From DATGMP01 sp035293565 (GTDB lineage: Bacteria; Pseudomonadota; Alphaproteobacteria; BOG-932; Roseiterribacteraceae), in the NCBI GenBank assembly GCA_035293565.1, contig DATGMP010000064.1, forward strand, positions 1 through 31,025: a stretch of 31,025 bases of DNA, given 5' to 3'. Shown here one piece after another: positions 1 to 7,985 of the stretch. The stretch's first letter is position 1; each line of letters starts with the position of its first letter. A program made the position numbers and the translations under genes. A model generated the notes under the pieces. That model was not told the DNA's origin and ran no database searches. It saw only the letters and a program-made list of their open reading frames with translations.

Positions 1-138
1 CATGGTCCGCCTCGCTCAGTGCCTGGGGATAGGCTCCGACCATCGGAGAAACCCCCGCAGCGTTGCTACACGCCTTAGTCGACACTTCGGGGCGGGCCAC
101 CTCAACTGGCTAGCGCCTCACACGGACATGATGGTCTA

Positions 139-499
139 GCCGCAATCGCCGAGGCCGCGCTGGCCCAAATCCCTGCCGAGTTTCAGACGGCATATCGAGG
201 GTGTAGGTCTGCGGGTCGACGAACTGTCTGACGATGCGACCCTCAGGGCAGTGAAGATCCGAAACCCGATCAACCTTCTGGGTCTCTATCGAGGCGTCCA
301 TATCGGAAGAAAGATGACGCACACGGTCGTTCAGAACGTCGACATCATCTTCCTCTATCGCCGGCCGATCATCGAGCATTGGCGCACCCGAGGTGGCTCG
401 ATCAGCGACATCGTCCGCCATGTACTGATCCATGAGATTGGTCACCATTTCGGCCTTTCCGACGGGGATATGGCGCAAATCGAACGATCACCGGATTGA
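139..499 (+). pseudogene. Frameshifted zincin-like metallopeptidase (PF06262-type family)
   Basis: The 3' part, readable from a GTG at 251, encodes a short zincin-like protein with the HEIGHHFGLSD zinc site near its end and the typical LLGLYRGV and LYRRPI blocks. The family usually has about 120-130 residues and begins with a helix of the type ALxxLPEEF. That helix is present here but in another frame: from 139 one reads LAAIAEAALAQIPAEFQTA, and the expected continuation IEGVGLRVDELSDDATL is in the frame of the HEIGH part. The switch lies at about 185-200. No start codon is seen in the upstream frame before a stop at 76-78. The gene is therefore probably inactive, unless the GTG at 251 yields an 82-residue short form. 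A sequencing error would explain the frameshift but not the missing start. Family assignment is firm; the substrate is unknown. Confidence 0.65.
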
Positions 500-565
500 G
501 TGACCCTGAGCTACCGATCGTGAAAAGAGCAGTCGATGAAATTCGCAGAGGTGGGGGGAGGAGCA

Positions 566-640
566 ATGAGCAAGGAGTTTGATGGTAAAGTCGGCTTGGC
601 CACTGGCGGCGGATTGGGGATCGGTGCAGCGATTGCGCGT
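566..640 (+). pseudogene. N-terminal stub of a short-chain dehydrogenase (SDR)
   Basis: An ATG at 566 is preceded by a strong ribosome binding site (GGGGGGAGGAG). It opens about 25 codons reading MSKEFDGKVGLATGGGLGIG and then AAIAR, which is the beta1-turn-alpha1 NAD(P)-binding motif TGGGxGIG of classical SDRs. After about 640 the frame no longer resembles an SDR and ends at 736. The catalytic YxxxK part, normally about 150 residues further on, is absent. This is the leftover 5' end of a dehydrogenase gene that was cut by a deletion or recombination. It lies between the decayed metallopeptidase and the tRNA scar. Confidence 0.6.
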
Positions 641-929
641 CGGGGGTGGCGCGCGCTCAATGCCTCCACCGACGATCAGAGACGACAAATTTGCGCCCAA
701 AAATACTGCACACGACCTGCACATGGTCTTATATAAGTCATTGAAACAGCTTATGAAACACACCGATCCATCAGCAGCAAACGTGCCTGAGGGCTGAGTG
801 GAAAAGGCTGGGCACAATTTGGCACGCTAGACGAGAACCTCGACGAAACGGGAGGAACAAGCGCGAACCTCCAAGACATTGACATGATTAGAGTCTCGGA
901 ATAAAATAAGCAATATCAACAACTTAGGG
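641..929. other. Non-coding, decayed stretch
   Basis: No recognisable gene was found on either strand. Short open frames here are tails of the SDR stub or have no family resemblance. It is more AT-rich towards 880-930 than most of the window. It separates a gene stub from a tRNA 3' fragment and is best read as junction debris. Confidence 0.4.
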
Positions 930-978
930 ATAGCCTTCCAGGCTTACGACGAGGGTTCGATTCCCTTCACCCGCTCCA
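930..978 (+). tRNA. 3' half of tRNA-Gly(UCC), probable integration (att) scar
   Basis: The segment matches the 3' half of a bacterial tRNA-Gly: a CTTCCAG anticodon loop (935-941, anticodon UCC) on a short residual stem, a T arm GAGGGTTCGATTCCCTT (951-967), the 3' acceptor strand CACCCGC (969-975) and the TCCA end (975-978). The 5' half is missing. No GCGGGTG acceptor strand or D arm occurs in the preceding 80 bases, and the outer pairs of the anticodon stem do not form. Site-specific integrases often recombine within tRNA genes and leave such a 3' copy at the far end of an island. This is therefore probably an attachment-site duplicate and not a functional tRNA. No integrase is visible in this window. 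Confidence 0.6.
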
Positions 979-1194
979 AGCGATTTCAATGGGTTAGCTC
1001 CGTGCACCGTCCGGAGATGAGCCGTTTCTTTGGCGCCGGCGCTACGAGGATGGAACCGTCGAAGACGTCGCTCAGGATTCCTCTCAAGGAGGACGTGCGG
1101 GACTCAGCCGCCCACCGGTCGGAGTAACGCGCCAACTGCCGCACGGAGCGCTACAGTGCACGAGAGGTTTTATGGCGTTCGGCTCAGGTCCGGC
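979..1194. other. Gap without recognisable gene
   Basis: The 216 bases between the tRNA fragment and the DUF6496 gene carry no frame resembling a known family. The longest plus-strand frame here overlaps the DUF6496 gene antisense and has no supporting features. A 33-codon frame from the ATG at 1017 is unrecognised. Confidence 0.4.
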
Positions 1195-1662
1195 TTAGCG
1201 CAACGCGTTCTCGAGCTGACGCTTCGTCATTTTCGAGCGTCCGGGAATGCCGCGCTTTTTTGCTCTCTCGTAGAGAGCCTTCCGCGTTGCGCCCCCTGAA
1301 CGGGCTCGGCTTCGCGCCGCTTTCCTGCCGCGTTTGGTGACGCGGGTCGCGTTCTTGCCGCCCATCGCGGGCGAGCTTTCCCGCCGGCCTCTTGCACCGA
1401 CACGGCTCTTTCCCTCCGCTTCCTGCTGGTAGGTTTCCCCACGCGCTTCCTTGCGTTCGCTTCGGGCCTCGGCTCGCCGGTTTTCGGAGGGGCTCTTGTA
1501 TCGGGAGGCTCCGGCCTCGCTGAGCGCGATGGCGACGGCCTGTCGGCGGTTTTTGACTTTGCCGGCTTTGCCCTCGCGTCCGCTTTTGAGCTCGCGATGC
1601 GCGAACTCGTGCATCACGCGGCCGATAGTCTTGCGTTGGCGTGGCGATGTCTTGGGCATCAT
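1195..1662 (-). CDS. DUF6496 domain protein, small and very basic
   Basis: The protein has 155 residues and is rich in Lys and Arg. Its N-terminal 55 residues carry the DUF6496 signature: SPRQRKTIGRVMHEFAHREL, then GKVKNRRQAVAIALSEAGAS. A basic low-complexity linker follows. The last 35 residues (TRKALYERAKKRGIPGRSKM and on to QLENAL) look like a SAP or Rho-N type helix-turn-helix as found in DNA-binding or so-called plasmid-stabilisation proteins. GGGAGGA stands just before a tandem ATG ATG, so translation may begin at 1662 or 1659. The composition suggests a nucleic-acid-binding protein; its precise role is not known. It stands alone, with a candidate stress promoter upstream (1706-1732). 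Confidence 0.8.
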   Translation of the reverse strand: MMPKTSPRQRKTIGRVMHEFAHRELKSGREGKAGKVKNRRQAVAIALSEAGASRYKSPSENRRAEARSERKEARGETYQQEAEGKSRVGARGRRESSPAMGGKNATRVTKRGRKAARSRARSGGATRKALYERAKKRGIPGRSKMTKRQLENALR

Positions 1663-1705
1663 GGTCCTCCCGCGCTCGTGATTTCCTCAACCATTCGTAT
1701 GCGCG

Positions 1706-1732
1706 AAACCCGGATTGGAACCGGCGAGTTCC
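1706..1732 (-). promoter_or_regulatory. Candidate sigma-EcfG (general stress) promoter
   Basis: Read on the minus strand, GGAAC (1732-1728) is followed after 17 bases by GGTTT (1710-1706). This fits the alphaproteobacterial EcfG consensus GGAAC-N16/17-cGTT. The expected transcript would start about 35-40 bases before the DUF6496 ATG at 1662. The GGAAC also forms an inverted pair with a second GGAAC on the plus strand (1717-1721). Seen in the sequence; activity is inferred. Confidence 0.5.
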
Positions 1733-1829
1733 GGATATGGGGCGGCAATGGGCGAAGCTCCGTGCTCGAGAAGGCGGCGAGTCGCTTCGGGAGATCAAGG
1801 TAGTCGCCGACGCTGCCGGCGGAGCGCGG

Positions 1830-3020
1830 TCAGCCATTGTTCGCCAGCATGCCGGAGCGGCGGAGCAGGCGCGGCACCGTCAGGCCTTGGATGAAGATAG
1901 AGAAGGCGACGACCGCAAACGCGGCGCCGATCAACGCGTCATGTTCCGGGAGATTTGCTGGAGCCGCCAGCGCCAAAGCCAAGGCCAAGGCGCCGCGCAG
2001 GCCTCCCCAGAAGAGCAAGTGGCGAGTGATGCCGGTAACCGCCAATTTCGTGCGAGAATAGAGCGTCGACAGGGGATAGATAGCAGCTGCCCTGCCGGCG
2101 AGCGCGAGCGCCGTGGCGACAAGCGCTGGCAGCAGATAAGCAGCGAAGGGCAAGTTCGCTTCTCGCCCGCCAATGAGAAGAAAGATGACCGAGTTCGCGA
2201 GAAAAGCGGCGAAATCCCAGAATCGAATCACCGCCTCGCCGCCGCGTTCGGTAATGCTGCCGCGATGCCCCCAATTGCCGACCACCATGCCGGCCGCCAG
2301 CGTCGCCAGAACGCTGGATACCTTCAGCTCCTCGGCTGCTGAGAATGATCCGTAGGCGGCCAAAACCGTAAGCGTCAATTCGACAAGGTGATCGTCGGAC
2401 CGACCGGCAAGCAGAAGCACGGCGCCGGCGATGACCACTCCGCACAGAATGCCGCCGCCGACGGTCAGTATCAGCAACAGCGCAATCTCTCCGGGGGTGG
2501 CGATCGCGCCGTCGATGGCGGCGGTGCACAAAGCAAAGAGGACGGCTGCCGCTCCGTCATTCACGAGGCTCTCCGCCTCCATAATGAAGCGCAGCCTCTG
2601 CTCGGCTTTCTGCTCCTTCATCATCGCGATCACCGACACGGGATCCGTGGCGGCGATCAGCGACCCGAATAAAAGCGCGGCCTGCCACCCCCAGCCGATC
2701 AGCCAATGCATTCCTGCCGCGACGACGGCAGCCGACAGGCCCGTGCCGACAAAAGCCAGATTCAGGACGAGTGGGGCCTCCCGGCGGAACTGCTTCCATC
2801 CGAGGCGGAGCGCAGCCTCAAAGATCAGCGGCGGCAGGAACAGGGTGAATATCAGACCGGGAGTGAGTTCGAGCCCGCTCCTATAGCCGGCAACACTCAA
2901 GCCGATCCCCGCAATCACCAAGCCGACCGCATATGGAAAGCCGATTCGCCGCGTCACGATTGCGACAATGCAGGCGACGAACAGCAGAAGTCCTATCGTC
3001 GCAAAATTGACCTGATGCAT
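1830..3020 (-). CDS. CPA1-family Na+/H+ antiporter
   Basis: This polytopic inner-membrane protein exchanges Na+ (or K+) for protons. It has about 12 hydrophobic segments in 396 residues. The ion-binding motifs of the NhaP/NhaK/YjcE branch are visible: ATDPVSV (around residue 124) and AESLVNDGAA (E150, N154, D155). The start is put at the ATG at 3020 (MHQVNFATIGLLLF), where homologues usually begin. A TTG at 3074 with a good GGGAGAAG site would add 18 hydrophilic residues and cannot be excluded. The length is on the short side for the family because the cytoplasmic tail is missing after the last helix. It is monocistronic in this window and lies downstream of the decayed ComA-like gene on the same strand. 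Confidence 0.88.
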   Translation of the reverse strand: MHQVNFATIGLLLFVACIVAIVTRRIGFPYAVGLVIAGIGLSVAGYRSGLELTPGLIFTLFLPPLIFEAALRLGWKQFRREAPLVLNLAFVGTGLSAAVVAAGMHWLIGWGWQAALLFGSLIAATDPVSVIAMMKEQKAEQRLRFIMEAESLVNDGAAAVLFALCTAAIDGAIATPGEIALLLILTVGGGILCGVVIAGAVLLLAGRSDDHLVELTLTVLAAYGSFSAAEELKVSSVLATLAAGMVVGNWGHRGSITERGGEAVIRFWDFAAFLANSVIFLLIGGREANLPFAAYLLPALVATALALAGRAAAIYPLSTLYSRTKLAVTGITRHLLFWGGLRGALALALALAAPANLPEHDALIGAAFAVVAFSIFIQGLTVPRLLRRSGMLANNG

Positions 3021-3211
3021 TCGAAGCTCTTCGGAGTGCCTGACAAAGAAGGCATCCTCGGCCTCTCTTTTCAAGCTTCTCCCGCTCTAGAACCTCCGAA
3101 TTAGGCCAAGCTCCCCTTCCGTGGGAGAAGAATTTCTGGATTGCTTCCGGTCGCATGAGAGCGATGTCGGCAGCACCGGGAACGATCACTGTCCGTGCGA
3201 GGCGCGTGGCG

Positions 3212-3677
3212 TCAGACCGGCCTATAGGTTGTGACGCGTCCCCAACTGCTCTTGGTTCCCCAGATACCCGAGCGGAGGCATTCGAGCTGCACCATCTGGC
3301 TATGATCGACGAACAGATTCACGTCGGCGCCGTAGTTCTTCACATACCATTCGAAAACTGGCGGGTCTGCCGCCTCGAACATCGTTTTTTCGGTCCCGAC
3401 GGTGTCGATAATCTCCGCAACGACGTCGGTCCGCCAGGAGGTCACGCTTTCGGTGATCCCTTCGGACTCGATCATGCTTGTCCCGAGGCATGAGCGCAAA
3501 GGAGTCGCCCGCGAATTTCACGCCGTCGACATAGGGATGCATGGTCTCCAGGATGTCCTCGAGACAGCGCCTGCCCATGACCGAGTAGTAAGGGCCACGA
3601 ATCTCGGTCAGACCGCGCGAGCGCGGCTTTGCCGGCCGGTCATTCAGCGGAATGAAGGAAAAGGCGCGGTCGGTCAT
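3212..3677 (-). pseudogene. Phosphosulfolactate synthase-like (ComA family) gene with internal deletion
   Basis: The N-terminal frame (start 3677) reads RGLTEIRGPYYSVMGRR and then ETMHPYVDGVKFAGDSFALM, the beginning of a PF02679 TIM barrel. After about 60 residues the family sequence stops and its C-terminal part appears in a different frame: MIESEGITESVTSWRTDVV, then MFEAADPPVFEWYVKNYG and LFVDHSQMVQLECLRSGIWG, ending at 3212. Family members have about 250-290 residues; only about 150 codons remain. The central barrel is missing and the frame is broken at about 3478-3495. GGAGCG precedes the ATG, and the gene lies 25 bases behind the GMC oxidoreductase, so it was the last gene of that operon. 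The two halves cannot form an active enzyme. Bacterial members outside coenzyme M producers have no settled function. Confidence 0.75.
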
Positions 3678-3702
3678 GGCGTCGCTCCATGTTCGCCCAG
3701 CT

Positions 3703-5358
3703 TTACAAGTCCCCGCAGGCCGCGAGGGCGCGAATACGATCGGCTGTCCGGCAGGCGATGGCCTGGATCGTCAGTGACGGATTGACGCCGCCGACCGTCG
3801 GAAACACAGAGCCGTCGCAGATCCAGAGATTGGGAATGTCCCAAGTTCGACAATCGGCGTCGACCACGCTCATGCGTGGATCGGCACCCATCCGCGCGGT
3901 GCCGTTCAAATGACAGGTGTCGTCGTCCTCGATCCAAAGCCCCCGGACGCCGGCGGCATCGAGACTCCGCCACATGAAATCGATGGCGTGGCGGATGAGT
4001 CGTTTGTCGTTGTCGCCGTAGGAGAATGTCACCTGCGCGATCGGAAGGCCGAATCTGTCCTTCTCTTCCGCCAACCGCACCCGGTTGTCCTCGCTCGGCA
4101 GAACCTCGCCCACCATCTTGAGGCCAACCTGGTGATTGTACTTTTCCATCTCGCGCTTCAGCGGCTCGCCCCATAGGCGCCGCGCTCCTGCAAGGACGCG
4201 CGACCACGCGACTGGCAACGGTCCTTGGCTCATATAGCAATAACCGCCAAAGAAATCCTTGCCGGCGTCGGCGTAATTCCAATGCTCGGAGATCGCGAGC
4301 GAAGGAGGTCCTTTGTACCAGCGGACCTCCTGCTCCATGGTGCCGTACACCGCCTGGTTAGACTGCACCATCAAGTTTTTCCCCACCAGCCCGGAACTGT
4401 TGGCGAGCCCGTCGGGATAGCGGTCGCATGCGGAGTTGAGGAGTAGACGGGGCGTCTCAATCGCATAACCGGCGACCACGACGTTTCGCGCTTTTTGGAA
4501 ACGCCAGCGCCCCTCGCGAAAGTAGTCGACGCCGGTGACGAGACCGGTGGCGCGATCCGTTGCAACCCGTCCCACCATGGCCAGGTCTCGGATTTCGGCT
4601 CCGGCGCAAACGGCGCGCGGGATCCAGGTGATCAATGCGCTCTGCTTGGCGTTGGTCGAGCAACCGATGACGCAAAATCCGCGATAAACGCAAGGCGGGG
4701 ATTTCCCGCGTGGCGCAGATACCGTAGCCAAGGGCGTGGGCGCCCAGGCTATGCCCATAGCCTCGGCGCCGCGCGCCAGCGCGACAGCGGCGGCGTTCAG
4801 CTCATGCGGGCGGTAAGGATAGCGCGAACGCCTCGGACCCCAGGGATAATTGACAGGTCCGGAAATCTTCAGAGCTTGCTCGACGCCCGTGTAGTAGCGC
4901 CACATCTCGCGCCAATCGAGCGGCCAATCGGCGCCGTATCCCAAAAGCGTGCGGGACTTGAACCACTCCGGCCGAAAGCGGAGAGACACCATGGCGAAAT
5001 GGACCGTGCTGCCGCCGACCGAGCGGGCGCTGTTGTTGGCGCCGAGCACGAGCGGGTTCGCGCCGTCGCAGAGTCGCTCGTCAGTCCAATACAGCTTCTG
5101 CTGATGGGTTTCGTCGGACGCGAAATCCTCCAGCGGACGCCACCAGGGCCCGGCATCCAACGCCACGACCGAGAAGCCCGCTTCGGCGAGCCGGCAGGCC
5201 AGCGTACCGCCGCCCGCCCCGGTGCCGACGATGACGAAATCGACCGGATCGCTCTCGGCATACTGACGCATGGGTATCCAGCCGCCGACGCGGAAAACGT
5301 CGGGCGCGCGCCCGTTCTTGCCACGCGGCGTGACCTCCGGATCATCCGATGCGAGCAT
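3703..5358 (-). CDS. GMC-family FAD oxidoreductase, gluconate/glucose dehydrogenase type
   Basis: This 551-residue flavoprotein probably oxidises a sugar or sugar acid. The FAD-binding GTGAGGG lies at residues 45-51, followed by ALDAGPW. Residues 110-118 carry SARSVGGST. Near the end come HLNGTARMG (His483) and GGVNPSLT (Asn526), the usual His/Asn catalytic pair region of GMC enzymes. A C-x5-C-x3-C motif (C223, C229, C233) has the spacing of the cysteines that hold the 3Fe-4S cluster in FAD-dependent glucose dehydrogenase alpha subunits, so electrons may leave through an Fe-S centre. The ATG at 5358 overlaps the upstream subunit 3-like gene by 17 bases and follows AAGG; the open frame extends further upstream but only inside that gene. 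No Tat signal is seen. No cytochrome subunit is encoded next to it. Confidence 0.85.
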   Translation of the reverse strand: MLASDDPEVTPRGKNGRAPDVFRVGGWIPMRQYAESDPVDFVIVGTGAGGGTLACRLAEAGFSVVALDAGPWWRPLEDFASDETHQQKLYWTDERLCDGANPLVLGANNSARSVGGSTVHFAMVSLRFRPEWFKSRTLLGYGADWPLDWREMWRYYTGVEQALKISGPVNYPWGPRRSRYPYRPHELNAAAVALARGAEAMGIAWAPTPLATVSAPRGKSPPCVYRGFCVIGCSTNAKQSALITWIPRAVCAGAEIRDLAMVGRVATDRATGLVTGVDYFREGRWRFQKARNVVVAGYAIETPRLLLNSACDRYPDGLANSSGLVGKNLMVQSNQAVYGTMEQEVRWYKGPPSLAISEHWNYADAGKDFFGGYCYMSQGPLPVAWSRVLAGARRLWGEPLKREMEKYNHQVGLKMVGEVLPSEDNRVRLAEEKDRFGLPIAQVTFSYGDNDKRLIRHAIDFMWRSLDAAGVRGLWIEDDDTCHLNGTARMGADPRMSVVDADCRTWDIPNLWICDGSVFPTVGGVNPSLTIQAIACRTADRIRALAACGDL

Positions 5359-5983
5359 TGGCCTTGCGTGTCTGCGCTTCCCGGCCGGGCTTCGCTTCCG
5401 CCGCTTCCCATGGATCGCGGCGGTCGAAATCCATCCGGACATAGCCGCGTGGGCTGGCGGGTCCGCCGAAACCGATCTCGCTCCACGCCGTGGGATGACC
5501 GTAATAGGACATGACGACGTCGAGCAGGATCTGCTTGGAGAAAAGAAGCGCGCTGTCCATGCCTCGCCATGCGGCGTTCGACAGCTCGCCATTCTGAGCC
5601 GCTTGAAGCAGCGAATCCTGCTCGGCCGGATCGATAGCGTCAAAATCGCAGCCGTATCGCTCACGTGCCTCGGCATCGAATGCGGCCAAACTGAGACGCC
5701 ATGCCTCGCCTGCCGGGGGCAAACGCGAATCGCGATAGCCGTCGCCCCGGCCCTCGAACAGTTTGGCGTCGATCATGGCCCCGATCGGCACCGGCGGGCG
5801 GCGCGCGGGTTGCGGCAGGATGCGTCCGCATATCGCCTCTAGGGTTCGAAACTCCGCCGCGGTGAAGAAGCGCGGCTCCCGCGGCGCCGCGAGCCGCGTG
5901 TCGATGACGCGCCGTGTCTTTTCATTCCAGGACGGGCTATGGCGTTTCGCCAGCACGTCGTAACCAGGAAAACGTTCGGTCAT
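5342..5983 (-). CDS. Gluconate 2-dehydrogenase subunit 3 family protein
   Basis: A 213-residue soluble protein. Its middle (FFTAAEFRTLEAICGRILPQ, about residues 47-66) and the following helical part with DAKL, YRDSRLP and FDAIDPAEQDSLL match the small subunit (subunit 3) that accompanies GMC-type gluconate and glucose dehydrogenases. In characterised complexes this subunit helps the flavoprotein fold and carries the Tat signal for both. Here no twin-arginine leader or membrane segment is visible, so a cytoplasmic complex is possible. GAGAGGAG stands four bases before the ATG at 5983. The start overlaps the stop of the membrane protein upstream (ATGA), and its own end overlaps the GMC gene, indicating translational coupling. 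Confidence 0.8.
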   Translation of the reverse strand: MTERFPGYDVLAKRHSPSWNEKTRRVIDTRLAAPREPRFFTAAEFRTLEAICGRILPQPARRPPVPIGAMIDAKLFEGRGDGYRDSRLPPAGEAWRLSLAAFDAEARERYGCDFDAIDPAEQDSLLQAAQNGELSNAAWRGMDSALLFSKQILLDVVMSYYGHPTAWSEIGFGGPASPRGYVRMDFDRRDPWEAAEAKPGREAQTRKANARIG

Positions 5984-6891
5984 CGTTCTCCTCTCTCGAT
6001 GAGGTCGAGAACGGCGAGGCCGGCAATCGCGAGCGCCGTGAACGAAGGCGGCGCCGGCAACGGCGGGCCGTTCAGCAGATTCTGCGACCAATTGCGCCAG
6101 CCGCCCATGTTGCGCTGAACGCCGTAGGCATGGAAAGCCGCCCCCAAGAGCCCCATCGCGGCAAGCGCCCTAAGCGACCAGCGGGTGACAGGATGCGGTT
6201 GTCCCGGCAGCAGCGCCGCGCGCCCCAATAGAGCCGCTCCGACGGGCGGCAAAGTTACCGGCGCCAGCATCGCCGGATTGTGGTACGCGCCGCGGAAATG
6301 CAGCAGCGCTGCCTCGGCGCTCGTGCCGATCAGTCCGAATGACAATAGCCACGCCACGCCCTTCACGAGAGGCACGCCGCAGAAATTCCGGGTGCTGCCG
6401 CGCAGCGCTCGACCCATGCGGCGCAGCAGCCCTGCCAGGGACAGCGCCGCCGGCGCGCCGAGGGGCGCCGCGTAGAAGAGATTGAGCCAAGAAAAGCCGC
6501 CTGGTCGCTTGGTGATGTTGTAAAGATGAAATCCGGTTCCAGCTGCGCCCGTCGCCAGGGCGAGGCCATCGACGACGTCCGTGGCCTTTCCGTTCGCCGT
6601 CGAAGGCTTGAGAGCGTCGCGCAGACTTGCGGCCAGGGTCATCGTGGAGACGATCAGCGGCGCATACATCGCCTTGTTATTGAATGAACCGCGATAATGC
6701 TCGATGCCGCTGTCGCTGAGCGCCGCCAACGCCAAAAGCGCCGATCCCAAGCTGGTTCCGCGGGCCGCCCGTTGCCGTCGCGACATCGAGCGAGGGCGAA
6801 GGATCGGTGGACCGCTCCGTCTCGCGACAAGGCCGATCGCGGCCAATCCGGCAAGAGCGGCGAGTCGCGAATCTCTCGCCATGAGTATCAT
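5980..6891 (-). CDS. Multi-pass membrane protein of unknown function
   Basis: The protein has 303 residues with about seven hydrophobic segments. It appears internally repeated: ALAALSDSGIEHYRGSFNNK with MYAPLIVSTM in the first half resembles IGTSAEAALLHFRGAYHNPA with MLAPVTLPPV in the second, and TGFHLYNITKRPGG resembles AAFHAYGVQRNMGG. A conserved-looking H-(Y/F)-RG-(S/A)-(F/Y)-(N/H)-N motif thus occurs twice, and two histidine-bearing helices are present in each half. It overlaps the dehydratase gene upstream (ATGA at 6891) and the subunit 3 gene downstream (ATGA at 5980). Its place directly before the dehydrogenase genes suggests it anchors the complex or accepts its electrons, but this is inference. 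An alternative start is the ATG at 6882. Family not recognised. Confidence 0.7.
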   Translation of the reverse strand: MILMARDSRLAALAGLAAIGLVARRSGPPILRPRSMSRRQRAARGTSLGSALLALAALSDSGIEHYRGSFNNKAMYAPLIVSTMTLAASLRDALKPSTANGKATDVVDGLALATGAAGTGFHLYNITKRPGGFSWLNLFYAAPLGAPAALSLAGLLRRMGRALRGSTRNFCGVPLVKGVAWLLSFGLIGTSAEAALLHFRGAYHNPAMLAPVTLPPVGAALLGRAALLPGQPHPVTRWSLRALAAMGLLGAAFHAYGVQRNMGGWRNWSQNLLNGPPLPAPPSFTALAIAGLAVLDLIERGER

Positions 6892-7982
6892 CGGACGCGA
6901 TAAGACTCGGCGTCGCGTTCCTTGAACGCGAGACCGAGCCCCGGACGGGAAAGATCGGGCGCGATCATTCCCCCATGAGGTACCGGCGCCCCGTCGAACA
7001 AAAGGCGCTCGATACGCACATGATCATGGAACCATTCCTGATGTCGGAGTCGAGGCGACGCGCAGGCCACATGAAGATGGGCCGCCGGCGCGCAATGCGC
7101 GGACAGATCGATATGGTGGGCGTCGGCAAGGGCGGCGGCCTGCAGAAGCCCGGAGATTCCGCCGCAGCGCGTTACGTCGGCCTGCAGGACGTCGATCGAC
7201 GGACGCGTTATCAGCCGGCGGAAATCGTCGAGCGTGTAGCCATATTCGCCGGCGGCGATTTCCATGCCCGCGGGGCCATGCTCGCGCATGAGATCGAGAC
7301 CGTCGATGTCATCCGACGAAACCGGTTCTTCGAACCAGGCGACGTCATACTCCGACAGCCTTTGCGCTATGTCCAAAGCGCGTTTGGCGGTAAAGGCTCC
7401 GTTGGCGTCGACGAACAGACCTCTATTTCCGATCGCGTGCCGCGCACGCTGCACGCGGGTCGGATCACGTTCCGGATCGCTGCCGATTTTCATCTTGACC
7501 CATCGGCAGCCCTCGCGTTCGACCCAACCAGCGAGTTGATCTTCGAGCTTGTCGTCGGAGTAGCTGGTAAAGCCGCCGCTGCCGTAGACGGCGATCTCCT
7601 GTCGAACGCAACCCAGCAGACGCGTCAGCGGAACGCCCAGGAGCTTCGCCTTGAGATCCCATAGAGCGAGGTCGATTGCCGAAATCGCCATCGCCGCGAG
7701 CCCCGGTCGGCCGAGGTTACGAACGCCGCGCCAAAGCGCGGCAATCGCTCCGGGAATGTCGAACGCCGATCGTCCGCTGACGATCGGCGCCAGCGTGCCG
7801 TCGATGAAGGGTGCCAGCGCCGAATCGGCATAGGTGTAGCCGAGTCCGCTGTTGCCATCGGCGTCGATTTCTACAAGCACCAGCGTCGTCTTGTCCCATG
7901 CGAGGGTGCCGTCAGCCTCGGGCGCGTCGGTCGGGATTTCGAAGGCGCGCGCCGCGATCCGTGCGATCGCCGCCTCTGTCAT
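6888..7982 (-). CDS. Mandelate racemase/enolase-superfamily sugar-acid dehydratase
   Basis: The 364-residue protein has the full catalytic set of the mandelate racemase subgroup at nearly the same numbers as the type enzyme: the KxK pair K163/K165 (WVKMKIG), metal ligands D192 (VDANGAF), E218 (WFEEP) and E245 (AAGEYGY), and the D269/H296 dyad (QADVTRCGG, SAHCAPAAH). Members with this pattern abstract the proton next to a carboxylate, mostly dehydrating aldonic or aldaric acids to 2-keto-3-deoxy acids; racemases share it. The substrate cannot be read from sequence. It starts three bases after the ThDP enzyme stop and its end overlaps the membrane protein start. With the GMC dehydrogenase and aldose epimerase it fits an oxidative sugar route. 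Confidence 0.88.
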   Translation of the reverse strand: MTEAAIARIAARAFEIPTDAPEADGTLAWDKTTLVLVEIDADGNSGLGYTYADSALAPFIDGTLAPIVSGRSAFDIPGAIAALWRGVRNLGRPGLAAMAISAIDLALWDLKAKLLGVPLTRLLGCVRQEIAVYGSGGFTSYSDDKLEDQLAGWVEREGCRWVKMKIGSDPERDPTRVQRARHAIGNRGLFVDANGAFTAKRALDIAQRLSEYDVAWFEEPVSSDDIDGLDLMREHGPAGMEIAAGEYGYTLDDFRRLITRPSIDVLQADVTRCGGISGLLQAAALADAHHIDLSAHCAPAAHLHVACASPRLRHQEWFHDHVRIERLLFDGAPVPHGGMIAPDLSRPGLGLAFKERDAESYRVR

Positions 7983-7985
7983 TGA

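Noticed and set aside
901..978. Complete tRNA-Gly gene
   Set aside because: The T arm, acceptor 3' strand and CCA are present, but no 5' acceptor strand (GCGGGTG) or D arm is found upstream and the anticodon stem is only three pairs long.
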